Source: Bretschneidera sinensis (Eukaryota > Streptophyta > Magnoliopsida > Brassicales > Akaniaceae). From it: a stretch of 64,000 bases of DNA. The notes under the pieces are model-generated. The model saw only the letters and a program-made list of their open reading frames with translations. It ran no database searches and was not told the DNA's origin. Where the stretch lies: contig CM043699.1 in assembly GCA_023935145.1 (NCBI GenBank), positions 73,861,138 to 73,925,137 of the forward strand, given 5' to 3'. Of the stretch, positions 21,527 through 33,696 are shown piece after piece. The position numbers and the translations under genes were made by a program. How positions within the stretch are numbered: position 1 is the stretch's first letter; the number at the start of each line of letters is the position of its first letter.

Positions 21527-22202
21527 ATGACTCACCTAAAAATTGAATTTGAAGTCCGAAAAGTAAGAGGATGATCTATAAAACTCCGAGAACTGTTACT
21601 CCAAGAACTCTGAGGCCTTCTGTTGAGAAAACTCCAAGGATTCTCTACCATGAAAACTCTGAGGACTCTCTACCATGAAAACTTTGAGAACTCTCTACCA
21701 TGCAAACTCCGAGGGCTCTCAAAGACTATTTGAAAGAGGAAAATTGTAAAGTGAAGTAGGGATTGCTAAAGGACCCCTCCTCCTTATAAAGAAAAATAGA
21801 TAACTCAGTTCAATTTGAACGAATGGCTTAGATCATGATGTTTCAGATACCGAGGAGATACAACTGTTCAACACACCCACTAAGAATTCTAGAAACATTC
21901 CAAAAGCCTCTAACGGACCTCAAAACAAGTCCTAGCCTAGCCAATGGGCCACAAATCTTAGCCCAACGAATGAGCCTCAAGCTCGTAAGTCTTAGCCCAA
22001 CTAATGGGCCTTGGATCCACCAAGTGGCATATATAGATCTCTTGGGCTAAACACCCGCAATTGCATTTAAAACAACTATATTTAAACCATCAAGCTTACC
22101 TACACACAATCTTAAGAAGCCTCGGCCTAAAAGGTTCAGAGGACACTTGGGCCTAGGTTGATAGAAGATAGAAACCTTGGAATAGAAGCACTCCACAAAC
22201 AT
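21527..22202. other. Unclassified sequence with a 25-bp tandem array
   Basis: Begins abruptly after the A1 polypurine tract. At 21627-21722 a unit of about 25 bp ending 'ctctaccatg' repeats about 3.5 times. The rest contains phrases such as 'cctagccaatgggcc' and 'gcccaactaatgggcc' (about 21940-22010) that read like LTR text. No gene is seen, and I cannot assign a family. Confidence 0.5.
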
Positions 22203-22590
22203 CTAAACTCCAAAACATTCGGACTTCTCAGTTCATTTAGCTCCAAGGAGATAGCCCTGAGCTTCCATCCTCCTCAGACTTTTTAGTTCGTATATCTCCG
22301 AGGAGATAGCCCCTAGTTTTCATCCTCCTCGGGCTCCTCAGTTCATTCAGCTCCTAGGAGATAGCCCCAAGATTTCATCCTCCTCGGACTTCTTAGTTCA
22401 TACAAATTCGAGAAGATAGCCCCAAGCTTTCATCCTCATCAGACTCATCAGTTTATACAACTGTGAGAAGATAGCCCCAAGCTTTCATTCTCCTTGGACT
22501 ACTCAATTCATATAGCTCCGAGAAGATAGCCATGAGCTTTCATCCTCCTCGGACTCCTCAAACCATTCAATTTTGAAGAGTTTGCCCAGA
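22203..22590 (+). repeat. 55-bp tandem repeat, about six copies
   Basis: The phrase 'agatagcc' recurs with exact 55-bp spacing (anchors at 22248, 22303, 22358, 22413, 22468, 22523). Each unit reads roughly 'ctccgaggagatagcccc' then 'aagctttcatcctcctcgg' then 'actcctcagttcat'. Copies differ by several bases each, so the array is not recent. Confidence 0.9.
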
Positions 22591-22609
22591 ATTATTATGA
22601 TAAAAATCA

Positions 22610-22985
22610 TTATTATTCTTAATAAATTATAATTAAAATGATAAAAATATTATTATGGTAATTAGAATAATAAAAATAAGAATTTAATAATAACTATTAT
22701 TTATTACTCTTATAATAATAAAAATATTATTATTATTATGATAATAAATGTAATAATTTTTTAATATGATGATAATAATAATTATTATAATAATAATTAT
22801 TATAATAATAATATTAAATATTATAATTATAATAATATAATAATATTTATCATATTATAATAATAATACCTACAATAATATTATTCTAATAATTATAATA
22901 ATATTTGTTATAATTATTATGGTAAAAATCATAATTGAATAATATTTATTTATTATTATAATAGTAATTATAATAATAATAATTA
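22610..22985. repeat. AT-rich low-complexity tract (ATT/AAT)n
   Basis: Almost only A and T in irregular 'taataatta' phrases with local inverted symmetry. No coding or element-specific signal. Confidence 0.85.
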
Positions 22986-23560
22986 AATTTTAGGGTTTGC
23001 GAAAAAAATAGAGATTCTTAAGGATAATGAATAATGTTAGGGTATTTTGGTAGTTAGACTTTTTATCCTACTTTATTTCTAAACTAGCAATCTCATGAAC
23101 CAAACATAGAATTAAGGTATTACCACTTCAATCCTCCTTTATTCTATCCCATGTTAATCCTAATCCTATCCCACTATAATCCCATCTGTGAACCAAACGG
23201 ACCCTTAAATTCATTAGCTTGTCAATTCTTTTTTTATTTAAATTTAAATAAATAAGAGGCAAAAAGGTAACGTGGTATTGACTTTTGATGAGGTTCGAGG
23301 GTGTTTCGCTTCCTCGTAATTAACCAATTTTTTTTACCTGACTTGCTTGTGCAAACTTAAGTGATTGGTTTAGTGCTAAATTATGATTAACATTTGGTTA
23401 AACATCTTCGGAAGGAGTTCAATCAACTTTTAAAAATGATTGATGGTGACTCTATCTTAGATCTTAAATCTCGTTAATCATGTCCTCCTTCCTTAAAGGA
23501 AATAAAATTAAGCTTTATTTAATTAATTAGTTTCTTATTTAAATTACTTAAAAGTTTCCT
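22986..23560. other. Unclassified region with a MITE-like end
   Basis: At about 23190-23213 is 'gaaccaaacggaccctta', the reverse complement of the GGGTCCGTTTGGTTC start typical of PIF/Harbinger- or hAT-type MITEs. I do not find the matching opposite end; the AT-rich tract occupies its place. The remaining 350 bp shows nothing recognisable. Confidence 0.3.
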
Positions 23561-24990
23561 TAGGATGAGTATCAACATACAATATGTTTAAACTAACAAC
23601 TCATCGTGTACACCTTCCATCTTTTGGGTCCTTGGTGTCTTATGACCCTTACATTTTCAGTGCATACAAGAATTTCCTTTGTGTTGCATTTCCTCTGAAG
23701 GGTCAAGATTTGGGTAAGAATTTCTTTGTTTTCTTGCTTTATGCATGATAGACATCCACCAATTCTTGTCATTTTAAAGGTGCTCACCTTTCTCAATAGA
23801 TTTGTGGGACAATCTATCAAGAGAAAAATCAATACGAATTGACTCTAGGGAAACAATTTGGATAACTTGGATACTTTTCATTTGCATTTAGGTAGGAGAT
23901 GATAAAGGTATGTTGGAGTTAGGATGATCGGCGATGGTTATGGCATGATTTGATGTCACCACCTTTCTAAAGTCCAAATCAATTTTCTTTTATTTATGGA
24001 GTTTCATGATACATTCCCTAAAGTCAAAGCATTTTTTAGATTGGATGGCTACTTACAATATCTCTCCTTATCAACCTTTCTCTTTTCTTCAGGCCTTTTG
24101 CATTCAGGTAGCTCAATCTTCATTTCTTAAAGTTGGTTTAGCATATTGCCTACATCTAAGTTTAGAAAAAAAATATTCTTTTGTTTCCTTTTCCTTCAAA
24201 GTTATGCAACATTTTCCAATGCTTTGGGTGCCATTGGGCTCATTTTCATCCTTTTTTTTTGGCATTTTGCATTAATCTTGACAAGTGTTGTAGTAATCAC
24301 CATCACTTATTCACTTGAGCTTTTGGAGCTCTTGTCATTTCTCTTGAAATCTTTCTTTTCTCTTCCTTGACCAGTTGGAACATAGTGATCCTTTCCATTT
24401 ATGATTGGTAAGACTAAGCTCCATATTATGTGCGAGCCAACTGTTCGAAGGTGCGAGGCTTGATCTCTTGCATAATGTAGAGGAGTCTCTAATGCATCCC
24501 TTTTATGCACATATCTACTGCAGATGTCTCTGAAAGACAATATTTATAGTCAATACTAAATGTTCACCACCAATTGATGTACTCAACTACAAGCTCATTT
24601 TTTTTTCTTCGTGCTTGTGAGCTCCATCATACTCACAGTACGACGGGTACTATAGAAGCGATTTAAGAACTCTTTATCCAAATATAGCTAACTATCTATA
24701 GATTAAGGTTCTAAATCAGTGTACCAATCAAATGCATTTCCTCTTAGAGAGCAGACAAACTGCTTAACAAGCCAATCACCATCAATAATAACATTATTGC
24801 AAGTTTTGACGAAATGGGCTACATACTACCTAAGGTTGCCTTTTTCGTCGATCTACTAAAACTTAGGAGGTTGGTACCCAATCGTCATCCTCAAGTTGTC
24901 AATCCCATTACTGTAAGGTTTTGAGTACAAGACAAATATTTGTGAAAGACCACCATATTGAGTTGTAATTATGTCCGCTATCATGTTTTG
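23561..24990 (-). pseudogene. Ty3/gypsy gag relic (family H)
   Basis: The minus strand gives, from right to left, NGIDNLRMTIGYQPPKF (about 24908-24858), HFVKTCNNVIIDGDWLVKQF (about 24820-24760), LRGNAFDWYTDLEP (24750-24705), FLNRFYSTRRTVSMMELT (24675-24620), VDMCIKGMH (about 24515-24490), KPRTFEQLA (about 24455-24430), and further on ELPECKRPEE and a KIDLDF-like motif (about 24110-23965). This is the standard order of a widespread plant gypsy Gag: capsid-like core then linker. Stops are frequent, and no protease or pol is attached. Element A2 begins at 25101 and probably inserted into the Gag N-terminal region. Confidence 0.75.
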
Positions 24991-25100
24991 GAGTTGTTAG
25001 ATAGATAATAAGGAAACTGAAATGAGTTCCCTTTCTGTATTGCTTCTTGTGTAACAGAAAACATATGAACCATGTCATGTATGAAACTCGTGGATGTGCA

Positions 25101-27745
25101 TGTAGAGCCTGATATTTTATTTAGAATATTTAAGTTACAGAGTTTCACTTCGACATGTAAAAGTGTATAATTGTTCAATTTTGATTAATGATTAATTCAT
25201 ACTTAGTTGTGTGGGGCGTGGGAATAAGTAAAATTTGAAAATAAAAATTTATGTTGGGAGAACTTGTGGAGTTTTAAGAAATGTTTGGGAAGGTTGGGAG
25301 AGAATTATAAGATGGAGAGTTAGTTTTATTTATTTATAAAGTTTTGTGGTAGAAAGTAAGGAGAGGTGTAATTTGAAGGGTGGTTTTGCAAATTTTGGAG
25401 ACTTTGTCTATAAATAGGGAATAAGGGGAGAGAATCCAGCACTTTGTGTTGGATTTCTCTAGGACCACCGAGAATGAGAGGAGAGAAAGAAAGGAAAATA
25501 GAGAAAAAGAGAATATGAGAAGGAAAAGAAGAAGGGGAAAGAAAAGTTGGGAGTTTTCTTACAAAACTCAAGGTAAAACTCGTTTTCCTTTTCTTTAATT
25601 ATCAAGTGTGTTGATCTCTTTAAGGATTTAAGTTTTTGAAGTGTAAAGTTGAAGATTTTCCCAAGAAAAAGTTTGAAGAAAATGGGTTTGTTTCAAAAGG
25701 TGGGTTTTGTGAAAAATTAGATGATTTTGGAGTTTTAGGTTCAAATTTTCTCTTGGGTAATGTAAAGTTTTTGACTTCAAGCCCTTAGAAAACTTGTGTC
25801 TTTGAACAATTGAAAGGATCTTTTGAAATCAAGAAGAAATTTGTGGGAAAAGATGAATTTTTGGAGCGATTCTTGCTGAAATCAGGTGACTCGATCGATT
25901 GGGTCATAGTACCAGTCGACTGGGTGAACTGATAGAAGCTTCTGGACATTCTTCAAATCAACTAGATCATGCTGATTTTTGAAAAAAATGACTTTTCTCT
26001 TTAGTTTTTGAACATGAAGCCTTTCCAAAATAATTTTAATGTTTATATACATTTGAAGTATGATTAAAACATCTTTAAAAATGTTAATATTCACAAAAAT
26101 TAAAGTGTTTTTGAGATTCAAAATAGATGATTTGAAAAGGGGCTTAAAGCCTCGATTTCTTTGACTTTTGGTTTTGCGCTAAATGTGATCTTGAGATTTA
26201 AAGTCTGCAAAAAAAAAAAAAAATCCTTGAGGTTACTAGAGATTCTTTTAAATGATTTGAAGTAATGAGATTAAGTGTTATTCATTCTTAGGTACTAATG
26301 GGGAAATCCTTGAGAGACAAGGAAGTAGTAAGATCATGTAGCGAGGTGAGTACGCCTTTGGAAATCTTACACTTAATAAAGAATAAAAATATGATCTATT
26401 TTGATAAGTATAAACTTTGGAAATCTTACGAACAATAAATATGAACTTTGGTATGAAAATAGTAAGAATTAGTGTTATGGAAAATGGATATAAGTGGAGA
26501 AATAATTGTTTAAGATATAAGTCTTGAAATGATTCAAGGGGGTTGTATTGAGGATTTGTGATGTGTGGAATTGTAATGAATGTCCTTGGTTGAATTTGTA
26601 TGAAATATGATGTGAATGGTTGATGATTGCTTGCATGTATATCATGTCATGCATTTTGCTTTTCACACTGTATATAGTTAGCGTATTATTGAGGAGGTGG
26701 TGATGGGTGAGGCCAGTAGGTCCCTTTCCATAACAGGTGTAAGGGTACTAAACGTTATTGGACATACAAGACCTTAGAAAGAGGATCTGTTATGATTATG
26801 ATATGATGATTTGACATACTAATACGTGGGGATACGTTCTTATGATGATGATATTAGCCCAATGAGGAAAAATTATTTGTTTGTGCATTGCATCATATAG
26901 CATGGCATGGCATTTCATGGACACATACATTATGACGATTGGCCCATGAGGGGCGTGCTTGGTAATTGGCCTATGAGGGGCATGTGATATAATTGGCCCA
27001 TGTGGGACATGTGATTATATGATGTGTTTGACTCGGAGAAGGACATGATTGTTGCTGTGAAATGTAGAGAGATTGAATGAAGATCTATATATAGTTGTTT
27101 TGACATTAAGATGTGTGAATGTACTAAAAATAGTATATAGTATGTAATTAAGGAAACTTGCAACTTATAGTTTAAATGGTCGTATAATGGTATAAGAAAT
27201 AAATAAAAATACTTAAAGGAAAGCTAAAGAAAATATTTGGAGAACATACAACAATGGTATTTCTTACAATTAGAAGCTATAATAAATAATATGCTATAGT
27301 TATAATTAAAAAGGTAATTTCCTCAAATATGATTACTTCTCGTAAGGTGTGTTTCCCTGAGCTTTTTAGCTCATCTTTTATTGTTGCTAACTTTTCAGGT
27401 AATTGTTAGGGACTTGACAGTCAAAGTCGAAAGAAGTCCTAATTAAGGCCTTCGGTAGCGGGATCCTCAGCTTTGAGAATCCTTGTTAGGAGTTATAGAT
27501 TTGGAACTGGGATTAGTTGTTGTAAAATAACATGTAGTAAAGGAAAGTTTTCTTTCACTTGTGTCAAATGTTAAATTTGCTATATTGTAATTATAAATTT
27601 GTAATTGTATGAGCTTGTGATATTTTAAGTAAATGTTTGTATTCTTGGTAAATTATATGTGTGATTGCATGTAGGTCGAGGTGCTTGGGACTGAAAGGTA
27701 ATGATACCTCTCAAGGTAGGGCCCACCCAGGGATGGGTCGTTACA
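25101..27745 (+). repeat. Element A2 5' LTR (2.65 kb)
   Basis: It starts TGTAGAGCCTG and ends GGGTCGTTACA, with the primer site directly after. TATAAATA at 25409-25416 is the likely TATA box, preceded by about 300 bp of U3. 'tgtaatttgaagggtggtttt' upstream and 'gaaccaccgagaatgagagg'-like text downstream are shared with the 3' LTR. It contains a run of 13 A at about 26210-26222 and the 'ggcccatgagg' phrases (26940-27000) shared with A1. Confidence 0.85.
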
Positions 27746-30700
27746 TTTTTGGTATCAGAGATTTAAGTGTAAGGTCCTATAAACACAGTTGCATGGTCCA
27801 TGTTATATGGAGTGGTTATAGAAGGCCGATTGTGTAGAGTTAGAGAGGATGCCGCTTAGGAGTTGAAACTAGTAATGGTTTAAGGCGAGGTAATATATTT
27901 TGAGATCTAAGTTGAGTTGACTTGTATGTGATTGTTATGTGGAATTGATGTTGTTTGGATTGAATTTTGTATTGTGGAATTTTAGCAATGATGCTTTTGA
28001 TGAGAGTGTTTATGAAATATTTTGATGTGACTAGTGGCCTATTGGTAGTATTAAAAAGTGGAAGTTGAAAAAGGGTTATTTAAAAAGACTAATTACTTGA
28101 AAGTTTACCTTGACTTATTCAATCATTATTAATTGTTGAATTATGTATAAATGTTTGATTAATGTCTTTTCTTCTCTTGAAGTATAGATCATGATATTTG
28201 TGATGGATGATTGTGGTATAGTTGTGTAGGGTTAGTTTGAGGTATAATTAGTATAGAAATTTGTAATTTAAAGTGGGTAAAGTTTAGTGTAATTTGTATG
28301 TGTGTATGAGTAAGAGACAGCCATAATGAGAAAGTAGTTGATGGAGTGTTGGATCATAGTACCTTTAAAGTTCGAGCTGAACTACCAATTAGGAAATATG
28401 GTTCGAGAGATGGAAGGTAAGATCAATTCATAGATAGTTGTAAGTGTTACATTAGGAAGTGAGAAATTTAAAAAAAAAAAAAGTGATTAGAATTACATGT
28501 AAGAGTATAGATGGGGTAAAGAGTATAAGAAGGAGTGGGAATGAAATTACTGGACAAGTAGTTAGTGCGAAGATTAAGGTATAACAAGGAGTGAATGAAG
28601 TAAAAGAAGAGAAACATCTTAAGTAAAGGAATGATGCTATTAGATGATTCATAAGTGAAGTTTTGTGGAATGTTGAACTTATAAAGGCTAGTGAAGGAAG
28701 TATGTTAGGAAGAAGAAAATTTTGTATATATGTAAAAATGATAATGGAAAAAGGGTGTAGTAAATTTTGATTTGATCTTAAGGTGCTAGGTGACCAATGC
28801 GAGAAGATGGTGAATCTAAACTATACAATAGAGAATGAGTAATTAAATGGTCGGTAGTAGTTGAGTGAACTAGAAAGTTTTGATTACTGGAAGATTTAAA
28901 TTAAAAAAATACTTTTGGTGTTTAGTGAGAGGTAGGTGATGATGGACTAAGATATAAGAATCAAATGAAATATAAAGACTTATGGATGATTTCTTTAAAA
29001 ATGGTTGAAGGTATTAGAATGATTACAATGAAAGAGTAACGAGTATAAAGTACAAAACCAAGGTTTGTTGGATAGAAGGTTAAAGTACTAGTAGTCAGTG
29101 AGAAATTAGAAATTAAGATAATTAGTTATCACCCTCACCTACAATTGATAATAAGACTTGTAGGTAGTTTTTAATAATATAAGAGGAAGAGATTTCAAGA
29201 TGAAAGTTTTGACTTATGAAATTATGAAGTTTGGAGTATTTTAAGAGGGAATAGTATTGGAAGAGATGTTTAATAAGGAAGATAGTTAAAGAGATTTGAG
29301 GTTATTAGGCATTGCGATTTCAATAAATCATAATATAAAGTGAAGGTAAGATTTTAAATAAATTAAAGAGCTACCAGGAAATGTTAAAGAGAATTAAAAT
29401 TATATTTTGATTATGTGGATGAAGAAAATTTAAGTTCATAAAGGGTTAAGAGATTTTCGAGAAAGAGTATAAGTGGTGTGACGTTGTTATGAAATATCCA
29501 CTTCAAAGATTATTAATGATAATGAGTTAAAGGATATTTTTGGGAGTCATCGTACATGGTATGGCTAAACATAAGATTCGATAAGGAAAGGAACGGAGAC
29601 AAGATGTTAGATGGTCTTCTAGAAGTTTAATTCCTAAATGGATCAGAAGAGCAAACGAGAAAAAACAAAAAAGGAGTTGGAAGTTTAGTTAGGTCAAAAA
29701 AGTAGTTCTAGTGTGTAAAGGTCTAACAAAAAGGTGAAAATAGAATAAAGAATTAAAGATATTATATCTCAGTGAGTTGATGAAAAGAATTGAGTAAGAA
29801 ATAAGAAATATGTGTTACCACCAGGTTGTTGTAAAAGATGAGATATTTAACTTGAGATAGGTGAAGAAAATTATTGGATGTTTGGTATTGAGTTTTATTA
29901 CTATATTTAAAATAAAATGGAGTATTTCGATGAGATTGATGATTGTATTGAAAAATCAAGAAATAGAAGGTATGAAACATGATGTAAGAAATTATGATCG
30001 GTGTTTGACTAAAGATTTAATTGTAATCTTTTATGGACCATAAATTGTAAATCTAGAAACTATTGATAATCTTGGAGATTGATCAGTTTAAGATAACTAG
30101 GATTAAGGATACGAAGGAGTTAGTTGATGAAGAGATAAAAGTTGAGGTTTTAAGATGAAATTCTAAGTATGAATTTGAAGGTTATGTATTCAACTAATGG
30201 AAAGTTGCGATTTTGGGAGATTGTTCAATTGAGAAATTTGATATGAAAAATAAGAAATGTAAGAGATATAACAATTATAAGAAAGTATATGGTAATGTTT
30301 CTAGAAATTTTTAGGGAAAAGTTATTTGAGTTTCTGGATAATAGAATAGCGATATGATTGAAGTGTAGAATATAAGTGAGCATAAGGATTAAATATGCAA
30401 GTTGGTCTAAGGAAATATGTAAAGAAACAGAAGGATCAAAGGAGGACAATAAGTCTAGATAAAGGTTAACCTTTAAAGAAAGGTTTATGTGAACAAAATA
30501 TTGGGGATTTCAAGTAGAGATCAAAAGGTGAAACTGATTAAGTTGATTGAGAAGACAACTAAGAGTTGAATGATAAAGGAAGGGATTATAAATGAAGATT
30601 TGCCTAATTAAATGAAAGTAATTGGATTATTGTGATTTGATGATGTTATGATTTGGTAAATGATGTAATATTGTTAACAAAGGAAGACTAATCAATTTCA

Positions 30701-31465
30701 TTTTGTGATGGAGAATAAGGTGCTTAACTTTTACTATGGTTATAGGTTATATAAGGAATATCAGTAAGCATACCCCAATTAGTAATAGATGAGTTAAGGT
30801 TTAATTGAAAGTAATAAGTGACAAGGTTGGATTAAGGCTAAGAAAATTTTTGAATAGAGAAAGTAAATTAACATTTAAATCACTTGCTTGAGGAATACTA
30901 GAAATGTATCAAAATAATTAAGAGGTTTACTTATTGTTGATAGAAGTGGGAACCATGGAGTAAAAGAAACTGGAAGTTGGGTAAAAGAGCTATGTTAAAT
31001 TGAGTGAGGAATTGGCGTAGTGATGTTAATAATGTCTAAATGTCTTTCAATTCTCCTTGAGGAAAGGAATTAATGAGGGATTGGAGAAAGCAAGTGCTAG
31101 TAAGTGATCTTGTGAAGAGGCGGCTTAGGAGAGAGACACAGTTTAAAGGTAGTACTACGTTTGAGGCCCTTGAAGTATAAGGTTAAGTTAGAAATTTAAG
31201 AAATTAGAGTGGAATATGCGATGGTAAAAATCTTGTCTTTGAAGCACAAGAGTAAAGATGGAGATGTAAAAAGGAAATGATTAATAAGTAATACTTTTAG
31301 TTGAGGACTTATAGTTTGAAGGGCTAGTTAGATGAATCGATTAGCAAGAGTTAATAACTTTAAGGTTGAGGAACTCTATAGTAAGATTAAATGATGCATT
31401 GAGATTATTTTAGTGACTCAATAGTTGGTTGTTGACAATAACAAGAAATTTCAAGATGATGATGA
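27746..31465 (+). other. Element A2 interior, left part; primer site then no recognisable gene
   Basis: TTTTTGGTATCAGAG primer site at 27746. The 3.7 kb that follows has no frame with gag, protease, RT, RNase H or integrase motifs. Composition is extreme: 28921-28980 has 3 C and 15 G. It aligns with A1 at 862-2379 and 19021 onward, so the interior is a conserved unit of the family rather than random flank. Confidence 0.65.
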
Positions 31466-31851
31466 TGTTGGTATTTTTCTAAGGATTAAACGGGATGGAA
31501 GCATGAAGCTTCATCAGGCCTTGGCGCCTCAGCCCAGGAGGTGTGCGCCTCACCCCTAGCAAGGAGAAGTGTTTAGCCCTAGGTGTGAGCCGCACCTCAG
31601 GAAGTGTGTGTCTCACCCCCTAGCAAGGAAAAGTCTTCTAGCTAGGTGTGCACCACACCTTAAGGAGGGTGCGCCACGGCACCCAGAAGAAGGAGGAAGT
31701 GTGCCCTGGCTTGAGCCACGGCCTGCCCTGTTTTGAGCCACGGCCTGCCCTGTTTTGAGCCGCGGCGCCGGGCACACCTGAAGCCTCCTGACCAGCACTT
31801 TGGAGCACTTTGGATTGGTGCGTGGGACTTGGTTAAAACACATAGGATTAT
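31466..31851 (+). repeat. Element F 5' LTR, first part
   Basis: It matches 50012-50285, about 91% over the first 90 bases by eye. It contains a GC-rich block with 'gagccacggcctgccctgtttt' at 31713 repeated immediately, and a third partial copy, then continues to 'cataggattat', where element G begins. The LTR resumes at 45507 after a duplicated ATTAC. Confidence 0.8.
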
Positions 31852-32203
31852 TGTTAGTATTAGTCTAAGGTTTAAACATGGTTAAGGTTTAAGCATAGTT
31901 AAGGTTTAAACAAGGTTGGAAAAGGTTTGAAGAAGTTTAAGCATCAAGCCTCAGCACATTAGGAGTGTGCCTCAGCATGCAAGCAACAAAAAGGGTCCAG
32001 CAAAATGAGTGTGCGCACCAGGTCAGGCCGTGACCCTCCCTAGTCCAGGACGCGACGCCTAGCAAAGAGGAGGGCTGGAGGAAGGGCCAGGCCGCGACGC
32101 CCCCTCCTCCAGGCCGCGGCGCCCAGAAAATGGTGAATTGGTGTTTCGCCTTGAGCCGCAGCACCCCCTGTTTCAAGCCGCACCCTCAGGCACACTAAGG
32201 CAC
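31852..32203 (+). repeat. Element G 5' LTR, first part
   Basis: It matches 44542-44880 of the 3' LTR, including the GC-rich block with repeated 'aggccgcgacgcc'-type phrases (32083-32125). Element D begins at 32204 after GGCAC; the LTR resumes at 39602. Confidence 0.8.
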
Positions 32204-33696
32204 TGATTATGCCCAAAGTATAGCGCGGTTATTTATAGAACAACTTTTGGGGTGTCGATTCCACAGGGAAACAAGTTACTTACAGAAGAAGGTGTAAACT
32301 TGAACACAAACGATAAAAGATTGATTGAAAGAATCTGAATTGTTGATTTTATGAAAATTATGTTAATGATTGAATAATATAATAAAGAAATGACAAGGTT
32401 CCAGAAATCCTCCCTAGGTTCGTTGCCCTAATCCTAACTTGATTCAGTTGTTTTTATCTCGATTGCAAGTTTCACATCCCAAACACGCAATCAGAAAATA
32501 TTCGATTAAAGTGCATTTATAAATCCTAATGTAATTGTTATGAAATCTTCTTTACTTTCAAGCACACATGACCTAACTTATAAATTATCAAGAGACGACG
32601 ATATATCTAAACGACAATACCGCAGCAATGGACAAATCTATAAAAGAGATCTACCGGACTCAATCACATCCAAACAGGTACACATAAGAAAAGCATGACT
32701 GAACTTATATGGAAAAGAAGCACGCAATCACTGGAGTAATAATAAATCTACTAATTAAATTAAGAATAAAACATAACAATGTTTAACAAAAATAATATCC
32801 AACTACAACCGAATCAAATAAAGAAAAATATGAACAACTACACCTAGGGATTCATCCCTTCACCTTGCTTGGAGACTAGCCGGCCATGGGGCTCATGCTT
32901 CCTTGAGTTGCCTTCGGCCTCTCAACGATCATCCTCAGCTTTCCCTCCAAATTTATACTTTCAGATTCCTCCTAAAGGCCCTCTGGATTGCTCCTAAAGG
33001 CCCTTTGGAGTCACTCTCTAATGTTTTCAGATGAGCTCCGATTGATTCCCAAAGCTGAAGTGGAGTGGGTCTTATATAGGCAAATACCATGAGTGCAATG
33101 TGTTTCCAATCCGATGTGGGATGTGGGATATAGAAATGTGTTTCTAACCGATGTGGGATGTGGGATTTAAGCCATCACATGCCCTTCACGCTGAAATCCC
33201 GCACAGCCTGCACAGCTTGATCTTTGTCTACTAAAACTGCCATAACTTTCTCTAGAAAAATCATTTTTACGAACCGTAAAATTCTCCAGAAAATAGAATT
33301 CCGGATCTTTCTAAGCATATATGTCTCATTTCCTGGTTCTTCTTGTATCAATACAGTTTAATTTGCAAAAATGATTGATCTGTATGGGCAATTCTGGCAA
33401 TTTAGTGAAACACCTTTCTAGTGCGGGCAGCAGCTGTTGCTCTCTTAAGCCCTCCATCTTGTCCTTCTGGAAGTATTCCTTCACTCCAGTATGCCTCGAG
33501 TCTTTGTACTTCAAGCAATGATAACGTTTCCTCCTCTTTTGAGTTTAAAGTACCTGAAAATGCACCGAAATAGATTAATGATCCAAGAATGATACTTTAG
33601 AGTTGTTAACGTATAAAAGTGCAATTAAAACCTAGATCAACCCTAAAATGCTAACAATTTAGTACTGTTAAAGCACATTTTATGATTCTCATAACA
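32204..33696 (-). repeat. Element D 3' LTR
   Basis: Plus-strand start TGATTATGCC, end TCTCATAACA. The minus-strand TATATAAG at 33071-33078 is the likely TATA box. One copy of the 186-bp module shared with LTR C lies at 33185-33371. A 'cctaaaggccct' segment is duplicated at 32972-33007 relative to the other LTR. Confidence 0.85.

Noticed and set aside
22203..22590. CRISPR-like regularly spaced repeat
   Set aside because: Units are contiguous with no unique spacers, in plant nuclear DNA; it is a plain tandem array.
31613..32176. Short GC-rich frames on - that look codon-like
   Set aside because: They lie in the GC-rich repeats of LTRs F and G and are not conserved between the LTR copies.
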